Below are positions 1-7,894 of a stretch of DNA of 64,000 bases, one piece after another; within the stretch, counting starts at the first letter, position 1; every line of letters starts with the position of its first letter. This DNA comes from JAJDXW01 sp965223775 (lineage in GTDB: Bacteria; Pseudomonadota; Gammaproteobacteria; HK1): the NCBI GenBank assembly GCA_965223775.1, contig OZ245021.1, positions 2,232,001 through 2,296,000 on the forward strand. The letters run 5' to 3'. The notes under the pieces were generated by a model that worked only from the letters and a program-made list of their open reading frames with translations, did not search any database and had not been told where the DNA came from. The position numbers and the translations under genes are program-made.

Positions 1-302
1 TTCATTTCTTTCGTCTCTCCTGCGAGTGGTGATGATGCAGTGCCGGCCGTGAAGCGCTCCCGGCGTTCGCTTCCGCTGAACGCCCGCGGCGTCGGTCACC
101 CGCCGGTCGAGGGCGATCCGATCCGCGGCCCGCGTGCCGCTCCGGGCGGCGGAACGGACGGCACGGCTGCAGCGCCCATCGTGCCCGAACGATACTTCGC
201 CTGCCGACCGCTCCCGGTCGAATGGTAGTACCAAGAGGAGGTGGAGGCCAATTCCGGCATCTTTCCCGCCAGAGGGCCGATAACACGAGAGCCGCCCTGA
301 GC

Positions 303-355
303 CGCCCGGGCCTGCGCCGTCCGGGCCTGCGCCGCCCGGGCCTGCGCCGTCCGAT
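303..355. repeat. 15-bp tandem repeat, about three copies
   Basis: A unit of about 15 bases with core CCGGGCCTGCGCCG is repeated head to tail three times, with a fourth, diverged end. No gene is visible across it. Confidence 0.7.
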
Positions 356-561
356 TCCGCAGTCCGTACCCGCGATGACCCGGTCTGGAGGGCGTGGTTC
401 AGAACCTCGACGGGGGTTGCCCCCTCGGCTCAGGCGACGGTGCCGATGAGCGCGTAATCGAAGGTCTCGTAGATGTGGAGGCGCCGGGGTCCCAGCATGG
501 GCCGCCGTGAACCCAACCGCATGAGTTTCGTGCGTAATCGGGAAGGAATCTGACGTGAAAA

Positions 562-579
562 GACATCTTATAAGATGTC
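562..579. promoter_or_regulatory. Perfect 18-bp palindrome with -10 box downstream
   Basis: GACATCTTATAAGATGTC reads identically on both strands. A TATACT box follows immediately at 581-586 and a PIN-like start codon lies at 596. This arrangement is what a toxin-antitoxin operator overlapping its promoter would look like; that role is inferred. Confidence 0.55.
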
Positions 580-595
580 ATATACTGTCCAGGTC

Positions 596-682
596 ATGAG
601 GCTGGTTCTGGACACACACGTCGTTCAAATTCCTAATGCACTGTTTTATCGGGACTTTTTTCTCCTAACTAGAACATCGTAA
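596..682 (+). pseudogene. Truncated PIN-domain toxin (N-terminus only)
   Basis: The reading frame begins MRLVLDTHVV, which matches the usual opening of PIN-domain (VapC-like) ribonucleases, where the first strand ends in the metal-binding aspartate of LDTNVV. After about ten residues the similarity stops and the frame closes at 28 aa, whereas PIN toxins are 130-150 aa. Everything after the first strand is lost, so no active nuclease can be made. The palindrome at 562-579 upstream fits a former toxin-antitoxin operator, although no antitoxin gene is seen. The truncation point is probably where one of the neighbouring insertion-sequence remnants entered. Confidence 0.45.
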
Positions 683-959
683 GCGTTTCGGCAACGATCG
701 CGATCCAACCCCAAGCGCCGCTCCAGACCACCTCTGCGCTTCCTTGTCGAGCTCGCCTCGAGCCGGTCGTAACCGTTCCGACAGCCCGTGCTGCCCCCGA
801 CGATCGGAGGTGGTGAACGGCCGAAAGGTCCAGAATTCGGGTGTCCTGACGTATCGGGGGAAGCGGCTGTCGGTCGGTTCCACGGCCCCACGGAACGCTT
901 ACAGCCGGTCAGCTTCCACGATACGAACTCCCCCGAGTCGCCGGGACGTGTCTTCGAGT

Positions 960-1223
960 TCATATTAGGCGCCATGGAGCCGTTCGTTGGCGACGAGATC
1001 GTGTTGGCCGAGCATCCGAACTTGCGAGAAGCGACTCATCGTCATGGCTCAGAGCCGAGCGTCGGGCAAGGCGCGAAGGGTCACTGAGCTGGAAGAAGGG
1101 CACGGCTCCGTCCTGCCTGACCGAGAGGTACCCGATTTCGTCGACCACGGGCAGGGCCGGAAGGGGGAGCACGCGCAGGCGCTCGGACAGATCGCCGGGA
1201 ACCTCGGGGAGGAACTCGATCAA
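960..1223 (-). pseudogene. IstB-like (IS21 helper ATPase) fragment
   Basis: Minus-strand translation contains LPVVDEIGYLSVRQDGAVPFFQL, the Walker B and following segment typical of IstB ATPases (usual form IDEIGYLP..GA.LFFQL). The flanking residues do not continue the family: the Walker A part is missing upstream and the C-terminal SNxxFxEW segment is scrambled. It is a relic of an IS21-type element, not a working gene. Confidence 0.5.
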
Positions 1224-1319
1224 CCCCGCCAGGGTCCCGGACCACGGGGCTTACTGCAACCACGGTGTATACCGTATCTGGGGCGCCTTCGGCCTGAAGC
1301 CGCGCCGCGTCGAGACCTT

Positions 1320-1691
1320 CTAGCTGTCGAACGATTCGTTGTTCGTCGCCAAGGTGCCCGAGACATCGTTGGCCACCTCGTTGGCCAGCGCGTGCAGCGC
1401 GCGGTTACCCGACAGGCCGGAGATGTAGGCGACGCCGTTTGCCTCGCACCAGGTCAGATCCTTGTACGCGGGCCAGTGCCGGCGGATGCGGCGGACCAGA
1501 TGCTTGAGGAGTGTGCGGATCTGGGCGCCCCACGGCGTCTTTCCGGGGCCCAGGAGGACCGTCACCGGCTTGCGGCAGTCTACATCATGGTAGACGTGGA
1601 TGGGCAGGAAGCAGCGCGTGTCGTAATGGGCTTGGAACAGCGACAGCTGTCGGTGGACGTGCACCGGATCAGAGAGGAGCTCGAACGACAA
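1320..1691 (-). pseudogene. IS1380-family transposase fragment
   Basis: The segment encodes QLSLFQAHYDTRCFLPIHVY, then VLLGPGKTPWGAQIRTLLKHLVRRIRRHWP and CEANGVAYISGLSGNRAL, in the order found in IS1380-family DDE transposases. The catalytic GDSxYxRPE stretch that normally lies between 'RxxWP' and 'CExNxVxYIxGL' is deleted, as are both ends of the protein (normal length about 420-460 aa). This is a decayed insertion-sequence copy. Confidence 0.7.
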
Positions 1692-1794
1692 TTCGAAGCC
1701 CCGAACCGCCTCGGTGAAATGACCTCAGCCCCTGCACGCCAAGCCAAAATATCCAGCACTTCCCGGACTTGGCCATGAGAGGGCTAAGGCTCCG

Positions 1795-2670
1795 CTATTG
1801 GACCTGTTTGTCGGGAAGAGAATCAATTCCACTCGCTACCACTTTTAATGTCCCCAGCAAATCCTCTCTCAAGAATTTCATATAATTCTTGAAGACTTCC
1901 TGTGTCCACGTAGGCCCTGACAAGAGATCCTCCATGAATTGCTTCATCACAGGGTCAGTTTCATCCTGAATAGTCTGTGGTTTTTCGGCCTCCGCAATCG
2001 TTTTCCTAACTGTGCGCAACAACGAGTTCCTAGATCTGAGTCGCGGTCTACGCTCCGCAGACGAATATAAATTCGTTGTTCCCCATCTTTCACCTTTAAA
2101 GTATCTTTGCCTATCTTCAGCACTCAAATTAAGCTTCTTGAAATTGATATGAGAAATTCCCTTCTTTGTAGTTGCTTCCACAATTTCTCTTTGAGAAACA
2201 ATATTTGGAAAATCGACTTTTATTCCAGTCAATCGAAAGGCTAGAACGACAGCTCTTCCAATGAGATCAAAATGCTCTCCGTGTTCGTCAGTCACCATAG
2301 TGAGTAATGCATCGTGCTCCGCAGTTATCCCATGTTTAAGGCGGAACCGTGCCTCTCCCTCTATTCCCAACCCAGTTATATTGTTGACTAATGAGAGTTG
2401 TTTACTGATATCGATGACTTTTGCGGCCTGAGGTCCTAGCTCTCTATACAACTCAATCGGAAACCATGCTAAGAACCCATCTCCGGTCCATTTTACGAAA
2501 CGACCACCGGCTGCATATACAGCTACTTTTCCTAACCAATGTAACCTAGGAAAAAATTGTTCTATGGCCTGCACTGATTCGTCGTCGTTGAGAAATTTAG
2601 ACGAGTGTTGGATATCGCAAACCCAAACAACGCCTCGGCCTCGTTCAAATGTAAAGCTGGTCTCCTTCAT
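1795..2670 (-). CDS. Class III nucleotidyl cyclase-like protein, orphan
   Basis: A 291-aa protein with an N-terminal class III cyclase homology domain (about residues 10-155). Visible signatures are D19 in VVWVCDIQHSS (first metal-binding Asp), K60 and D64 in FVKWTGDGFLAWF (base-selecting Lys position and second metal Asp), and GRAVVLAFRL around 138-147, where the conserved Asn of the usual VNxAARL is replaced although R146 is kept. About 130 C-terminal residues are charged and unrecognised. Stand-alone short cyclases of this type occur in Pycsar anti-phage systems, which pair them with a cyclic-nucleotide-responsive effector. No effector lies next to this gene. Its AT-rich composition stands far from the GC-rich surroundings, which points to recent transfer. 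Product specificity (cAMP, cCMP, cUMP) cannot be told from sequence alone. Confidence 0.65.
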   Translation of the reverse strand: MKETSFTFERGRGVVWVCDIQHSSKFLNDDESVQAIEQFFPRLHWLGKVAVYAAGGRFVKWTGDGFLAWFPIELYRELGPQAAKVIDISKQLSLVNNITGLGIEGEARFRLKHGITAEHDALLTMVTDEHGEHFDLIGRAVVLAFRLTGIKVDFPNIVSQREIVEATTKKGISHINFKKLNLSAEDRQRYFKGERWGTTNLYSSAERRPRLRSRNSLLRTVRKTIAEAEKPQTIQDETDPVMKQFMEDLLSGPTWTQEVFKNYMKFLREDLLGTLKVVASGIDSLPDKQVQ

Positions 2671-3060
2671 CTGTCAGCACCCCTCGAACTACTGGCCCCA
2701 TTCTAGCAGTCTGTCTGACTTTGGGGGTGGTGTCTAGTTAGCAGGCGTTCCCCATTTGCCTTGTGTGTAGTCTGACTACAGTCATGGAAATGCGCTTTCC
2801 TAGCAATTCTTGCTGGTGGGGCCCTTCGAATGCCATGCGCCATCGGCCCAGCGCCACCAAGAGGGTCGCTTTGGCGGTCAACGGCGTGACTTGGCCACAC
2901 GGCGGACGGACCTGCCTCGCCGCTAGAGATGCGCCTCGGCGCTCTGGATTGGCTGCAGGTCATGTGGATACCGTTGCTGTCGGCGGATCGCGCTTCCAAT
3001 GATCAGATCGAGGATAACACGTCGGCCGCGAGCACGGTCGTCAAGATCTTTGGCGCAAGT
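2671..3060. other. No gene recognised
   Basis: Between the cyclase start and the integrase fragment only short, unconvincing frames are present. GC content rises back toward the window average. Any promoter for the cyclase should lie at its left end, but no clear -35/-10 pair was picked out. Confidence 0.4.
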
Positions 3061-3603
3061 GTACGGCCCGGCCGCAGGCTGTGGCATGGTGCCGCAAGGC
3101 GGCTATCCGTGCCGGTCGGTCGCGAAACATCGCAGCGTCGTCAACCGGCACATCGTGCCGGCGCTCGGCAGGCTGCCCCTCGCCGCGGTGGAGCGGCGAC
3201 ACGTCATTGAACTGCACGAGAGCCTGTGCGCGACCGCCGAAATGGCCAACATGGCGGTCGACGTGCTGACGCACATGTATGCTCTTGCCAAGGGCTGGGG
3301 CATTGTCGCGAAAGACTGCAATGCGTGCCAGTCCATCCCGGTGAACCCCAAGCACATACGGGAGCGGTTCCTGACCGACGCCGAGTTCACTCGGTTGGGC
3401 CAGGTGCTGGACGAGGTTTCGGGCAAGGGCAGCCAGATGTCGGTCGGCGCGGTGGCGACCATTCGCCTGCTCATGCTCACCGGATGCCGCCGAAAAAAGG
3501 TTCTCACCCTGCGCTGGGAGCATGTCGATCTCGACACGGCCGAAATTCACATCGCCGACGGGAAGACTGGCACCCGAACGGTTCAGAGGTCGCGCTCCGT
3601 CGG
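3061..3603 (+). pseudogene. Tyrosine integrase fragment
   Basis: The frame carries the core-binding domain (NRHIVPALGRLPLAAVERRHV..., MANMAVDVLTHMYALAKGWG), the inter-domain ERFLTDAEFTRLGQVL and the first catalytic segment TIRLLMLTGCRRKKVLTLRWEHVDL, whose second Arg-rich position corresponds to the Arg I box. It breaks after IHIADGKTGTRTVQ. The HxxR and the nucleophilic Tyr segments are absent, so it cannot recombine DNA. Phage and integrative-element integrases of this type are about 400 aa; roughly half is left. It may be the remains of the integrase of this element or of an older island. Confidence 0.75.
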
Positions 3604-3755
3604 AATTCGCGCTTTATGTAGCAGCCTCCGCGTCTTCCCGCGTAACCACCCCCAGGACCACACAGAAGGAGGGAAAGGCCGCTTGAACGACCCCCCGCCG
3701 GCATCAAGGCACCGGTGCGGCACTGTCAGGTGATCACCATCTCTGAACAACGACT

Positions 3756-3887
3756 CTAACTCGCCTTCACATTCTCTTCGCCGTACAGTTCCCCGCCGAT
3801 CTCGCGCATGCTCTTGTCAGCCTTCTGGGCGTCGCGCGCCGCACGAAGCTCCCGATCACCATCCGACGTCGCCTTTCCCCTTGTCAA
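3756..3887 (-). pseudogene. C-terminal remnant resembling DUF2285
   Basis: The minus strand encodes about 43 residues ending ...GDRELRAARDAQKADKSMREIGGELYGEENVKAS followed by a stop. The pattern LRAxRDAxxxDxSxREIGxxLYG resembles the helix-turn-helix tail of DUF2285 proteins, small DNA-binding proteins common next to integrases and relaxases of proteobacterial mobile elements. There is no upstream continuation, so it is treated as a fragment. The identification rests on one short motif. Confidence 0.35.
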
Positions 3888-4047
3888 TGCACCCTCTCTC
3901 CCACGATCAACCTACTTCTGCATCGTACCTCCATCTTCACGATGCCGACACGTTCGCGGTGATATCGAATTCACTCCAACGTCAACGTTATCAGAAGACG
4001 TGGACTCATGGCCTTCATAGCTACAGGTAGTCACCATTCCCACCGAC

Positions 4048-4200
4048 ATGAACGGCCATGAGAAAAAAGCAAGACGCCATCTAGAGAAATTGCCGGATGT
4101 AGTGCGCCCATCGACATTGCCTGATCTTTGTACGGCAAACAGCCATTCATTGAACGGTTACATTACAGATAGCTATATACGGAAAGAAATGGCTCATTGA
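4048..4200 (+). CDS. Small unknown ORF (50 aa)
   Basis: An ATG-started frame encodes a basic, helical N-terminus (MNGHEKKARRHLEKLPDVV) and a SLNGYITDSYIRKEMAH C-terminus. It lies in the AT-rich island and ends 17 bases before the end of the convergent membrane-protein gene. There is no strong ribosome-binding site and no recognised family. It could be spurious. Confidence 0.25.
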   Translation: MNGHEKKARRHLEKLPDVVRPSTLPDLCTANSHSLNGYITDSYIRKEMAH

Positions 4201-4217
4201 ACACAATATTTTGTTTA

Positions 4218-4748
4218 CTATCCACGCCCATCGTCCTGTGAGTCATCGCGAGACCGAACCGTTCTGCGAGCAAGGATAAGAAGCTGACTACCCAACACAA
4301 CATGCCAGCACTCCCTTACCGTTAGGCTTGCTAGGAAATAAAGTATCGTTTCAACTACGAACATCTTTTGCTGTATGAGGTCAAATACCTTCAAAGCAGC
4401 TAAACCCCATACGACTAATGTGACTAGAATTACGAGGATTGCAAGCTGGAATGTATAAACATAGGTATGAATACCATCTGGATGGAAATCCGCCAGCCAT
4501 TCGATTTCTTTCTCCATGAGCAACGCTTGCGCATTTCCCGCCCATGCAAACGATAAACCTATAAATATACCCGCCAACGGAAATAAGAAAATCTGAGCAG
4601 CCTCATGTATAGGAAAATCCACTAACCTAGCCAATCCGATGCCAATCGCAAAGTGTACGAGAGTCCATGGGCTCCAGAAAAGCATCCTAAGCCCCGAGGC
4701 GCCTTCCAGGCCGCGAATCAACCATCGCCAAAAGTTCCAGCGCATCAC
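4218..4748 (-). CDS. Four-helix integral membrane protein, unknown
   Basis: A 176-aa protein with four predicted membrane segments: about residues 20-43 (FWSPWTLVHFAIGIGLARLV), 51-72 (IFLFPLAGIFIGLSFAWAG), 95-118 (FQLAILVILVTLVVWGLAAL) and 130-157. A hydrophilic, basic C-tail (ARRTVRSRDDSQDDGRG) follows. It starts two bases after the stop of the 279-aa gene at 4751-5590, so the pair is almost certainly co-transcribed. No known family is recognised. Soluble-protein plus small-membrane-protein pairs in AT-rich islands are a common layout of abortive-infection systems; that role is inferred from architecture only. Confidence 0.7.
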   Translation of the reverse strand: MMRWNFWRWLIRGLEGASGLRMLFWSPWTLVHFAIGIGLARLVDFPIHEAAQIFLFPLAGIFIGLSFAWAGNAQALLMEKEIEWLADFHPDGIHTYVYTFQLAILVILVTLVVWGLAALKVFDLIQQKMFVVETILYFLASLTVRECWHVVLGSQLLILARRTVRSRDDSQDDGRG

Positions 4749-4750
4749 AC

Positions 4751-5590
4751 TTACTCAGATCCACGTATCCGTAGGTACGCGCGGCGAACCAATGCGATCA
4801 AGTTACTCTTCTCATCGCTCGTGACGAACTCTCGAACGGCAATGATCAGTGGATTGCCAGTCATTGATCGTAGTATTGGCGTCGTGTTTTCTTGAGATTG
4901 GATTCGAGCCCTTGCGGTGTTTCCTGTTGATGCCGCCGACCGCGCTAGTGTTTCAATGGTTTCTGATTCTAGCGCTTCGCCAAAAATGGATGTTCGACCC
5001 CTTCCAGCTGCGCTCGCCTGTAAGAGTTTCTCCATAGGTTTATGGAATTGGCCATCCACGTCGAATGGATTGGGAGGGCTAAAGGACATTTCAAAAGAAG
5101 ATATGCGAAATGCGCTTCTGATTAGTTGGAGAAATTCATCTGGATCCGATAACTCACTTAGCGAGAAGGTCAGTGCGCCCTTCACGGCAATAGTGGAAGT
5201 TCCGAGTAGCGTGGCTAAGCTGTCTGCGATGTACTTGACCTTACCTGCAACCTTGCTCTTGTAGCCAATGGCACACACTTGATACTCCAGGTCGACAGCG
5301 ACGTAAGTGTGTGTTGCATCCTCAATAGATTCTTCGATGAAATCTCCTACCTTCTCGTCATACATACCATGCGTTGACTTTGATACCTTTCCCAGAGCGA
5401 AAAACAATCCCGTTGGTCCACAATGTTCCACGTTCCCGATTCTCCAGAGTGCGCGACCTGGCATTCTGTATGAAGGTTTCTCTTGTATAGCAATCGAAAT
5501 AATTTCTGATGTAGGTACAGATGGCTCATCAAACGGGAGCGTGGACCGTTCTATCTTTATGCGAAAGAGATGAAAATCGGTCGATTTCAT
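4751..5590 (-). CDS. Unknown soluble protein, first gene of two-gene operon
   Basis: A 279-aa protein with no membrane segment. The N-terminal half (to about residue 150) alternates hydrophobic strands with charged turns (FHLFRIKIER, GRALWRIGNVEHCGPTGLFFALGKVS, THTYVAVDLEYQVCAIGY), suggesting a mixed alpha/beta fold that could bind a ligand or nucleic acid. The C-terminal half is more helical and ends IALVRRAYLRIRGSE. It has a distant look of DUF4747-type proteins, but this is not secure. Composition is AT-rich compared with both flanks. The membrane partner follows two bases downstream. No catalytic motif was recognised. Confidence 0.6.
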   Translation of the reverse strand: MKSTDFHLFRIKIERSTLPFDEPSVPTSEIISIAIQEKPSYRMPGRALWRIGNVEHCGPTGLFFALGKVSKSTHGMYDEKVGDFIEESIEDATHTYVAVDLEYQVCAIGYKSKVAGKVKYIADSLATLLGTSTIAVKGALTFSLSELSDPDEFLQLIRSAFRISSFEMSFSPPNPFDVDGQFHKPMEKLLQASAAGRGRTSIFGEALESETIETLARSAASTGNTARARIQSQENTTPILRSMTGNPLIIAVREFVTSDEKSNLIALVRRAYLRIRGSE

Positions 5591-6576
5591 TGAACTTCGT
5601 AAGTCTAAGTGTACATGGTTGCGTTACAATGCAGGCCATGTTGGCTCTGGCCGCCGCGAACTTCGACGCTTAAGGAGGATTCTCCGCGGTTTCCCGGGTG
5701 TCGACCGGAAATGTTGATCGGATCTGACATCCATGTTGCAGGCCGCGAGAGTGAAGGAATTTTTGTCATGAGCGATTACAGGATCCTCGGTACCCTTTGT
5801 CAGCCTGTCGTCCGACGGAGCCACTAGCATACCCCAACCGGGTGAGGTGCAAGAGTATTCCAGGCGCGTCTGTGTCGGTCGTTGGCTAATCGGACCATGT
5901 ACGCTTCGTACGATTTTCCACGATGTTGCGTTGAGCAGAGTGGTCTGACAGGTGCGACTGCCACAATGGGGCCACTTATCTACTGGTGATGGAGCGATGG
6001 ATCGGTGCCACCGGGGATAGTTGTCAACACCTCGTAGTCGCGATGTTCGTAACGAGACCCACGCGCCATCCTCTGTCCACCGCAGGGAGGTTATTGTTCC
6101 CAGTCGGTTTTCCACGCTTCTCATCACCTCGTAGAGGTCCTCCGTGTGACGGGCCCCGTAAGCATTCCGAGACCAAGCCGATTCCAACGCCAGCGCATGC
6201 TCTTCCGCTCCTGTCGCCGATCCCTCTCCATGCGGTCGGTACCGCCTGGTCACGGAACACGCCGCTCCGGTCACCGCCGTACTGAGGATAGTACCTTAGC
6301 AGGCTGGTCCGCCCCCTTTCCGTCCTTCGTTTCGCTGTAGCCACAGGTCCCGCAGCCGGCCCGGACGGCCGCTTCGTGCCTCGGGCCTGCCTTCCTGCAA
6401 CTCTCCGCCGTCTTCCTTGAACACCGACGGACCGGAACGTCTTCGTCCCGCAACGTGCGGCATACGGTCGCTGCGTCGCCGTCCGGAGTCGAGGTCAGGG
6501 GACGCAGGGCGCATCGAAAGGGCTCGGAGAGAGCCATCGAGGTGCCAAGGAGCAGGGCTTCACACGGGAGCGCGAC
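5591..6576. other. Gene-poor stretch
   Basis: Nearly 1 kb separates the AT-rich operon from the first backbone gene. A 216-codon minus-strand frame (5624-6274) and several shorter ones were inspected and show no family motif or good ribosome-binding site. The stretch probably contains decayed sequence. GC content steps up sharply toward 6.3 kb, marking the edge of the conserved backbone. Confidence 0.45.
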
Positions 6577-7494
6577 ATGACCGCGAACACCAACCTCATC
6601 CACGCCATCGCCGACGCCCTCATCGAGGCGCACGGCCAGGATGCGACGGAGTGGCTCGAGTTCGGGGGCCGGGCGACCGTCGAGCGTGGTCTCGCTGGAT
6701 GGCGCGCCGCGATTACAAACCGTGCCTGGGTCGACCGGCCCGAGGATATCCTGGTGCTCCGGGCGCTTCGGCACGTCGAGCACACCGTCGAGCTTGCGGG
6801 CGGCGCACGTATCGAGGCCCGCATCCGCTCTCTCGTCGACGAGGACTGGCACGGGCGCCGGCCCGGGGCGAAGGCGCGAATCGGAGAGGTGTTCGCTCAC
6901 GAGCTCCTTTGCGGCGATACCGGCGAGCCATTTGAGTCCATCGAGTACGCCTTTCGCGAGCACGGACGCGAGGTGCGCGGCGAGGACGACGAGCAACCAT
7001 GGAACGCGGCACCGGCGCTCTCGGGTGCCTCGGGCCGGGTCGAGGTGTGCCTCGCCGAGGCGCGCTACGTCGAGCGCCGGATCCCGTTTCTGGACCTGCC
7101 GGGACGGGTGCGCCAGGCGAAGGCGATGACGGACGCGGGCGACGAGCGCGGATGGACGCCGGTCGACGACCGCCCCGTGTTCCGTTACCTGCGGTGGATC
7201 CGCGAAGAGGGCGAGCAGCGGATGGTTCCGCCCGACTTGAGGCTTCGCACCGTCTACCTGATCGAGCTCGTGTGTCCTCCGGACCGCTCCGTGGTGGTCG
7301 CCCAGGAGGGGCTCCGCGGCCGGCTCGAGGACATCGCCTCGAACGCGGTCGCCAACGCGCGGGTGAGCCGCCGGTGGCGGGTGGGCCCGACCGAGCCGAT
7401 TTGCGTCAAGCGCATCGAGTACGACCTTGATGAGGGGACGGCGCTCCCGGTGCCGGCCGCATACCGGGCGGCCCCGAGCCGCGATTCCGGCTGA
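6577..7494 (+). CDS. Conserved-looking hypothetical protein (305 aa)
   Basis: The start is preceded by GGGAG about ten bases upstream. The protein is acidic and soluble, with segments ADALIEAHGQDATEWLEFGGRATVERGLAGWRAAI, a central run of arginine-rich helices, and a C-terminal beta-rich part (LRLRTVYLIELVCPPDRSVVVAQEGLRGRLEDIASNAVANARV). No catalytic or nucleic-acid-binding motif is recognised. It is the leftmost gene of the GC-rich backbone. Codon use has the strong third-position GC bias of the other backbone genes, which is the main argument that it is real. Confidence 0.6.
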   Translation: MTANTNLIHAIADALIEAHGQDATEWLEFGGRATVERGLAGWRAAITNRAWVDRPEDILVLRALRHVEHTVELAGGARIEARIRSLVDEDWHGRRPGAKARIGEVFAHELLCGDTGEPFESIEYAFREHGREVRGEDDEQPWNAAPALSGASGRVEVCLAEARYVERRIPFLDLPGRVRQAKAMTDAGDERGWTPVDDRPVFRYLRWIREEGEQRMVPPDLRLRTVYLIELVCPPDRSVVVAQEGLRGRLEDIASNAVANARVSRRWRVGPTEPICVKRIEYDLDEGTALPVPAAYRAAPSRDSG

Positions 7495-7497
7495 GCC

Positions 7498-7894
7498 CAT
7501 CCCGCACTCCGCCCTGACCCGTCCTTTCACAGCCCCGACTTGGCCGGCGCAATCCTCCCGCACCGGCGAGCCAATCACAGGATGGCATAGCCGCTCTCGA
7601 GCCGCCGACCGGGGGTCATTCCCCCGTTTCGCCCTGGTCGGCCGTTGCGTCGGCACAGTCGTACTGTCCTCCGAGCTTCGGCTCAGACACCCCCCGGAGC
7701 CGGAGCGAGGCGGGGGCTGGTCGGGTTCGGGGCCGTTCAAGGAGAGCATCCCCGCCTCCGCTGACGCCTGCAACCCCCCTGCCTGCCAACCGCTCCCATA
7801 CCACGCAGCCGGCAGGCTACCGTCTCGCGGCCAGACGAACAGCCCCCGCGCACGCCGTTGCTCGCGTGCGTGCCATGTTCTTCCCCGCTCACGG
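7498..7894. other. Convergent intergenic region
   Basis: About 400 GC-rich bases between the ends of two convergent genes. Overlapping long frames on both strands are by-products of GC content. No recognisable gene or RNA was seen. Confidence 0.4.

Noticed and set aside
987..1778. Plus-strand frame of 263 codons
   Set aside because: It covers IstB-like and IS1380-like fragments read antisense; the minus strand shows recognisable transposase pieces.
1795..5590. Complete Pycsar system made of the cyclase and the four-helix membrane protein
   Set aside because: The genes are 1.5 kb apart with integrase and other debris between them, and the membrane protein is coupled to a different gene. A functional link is not supported.
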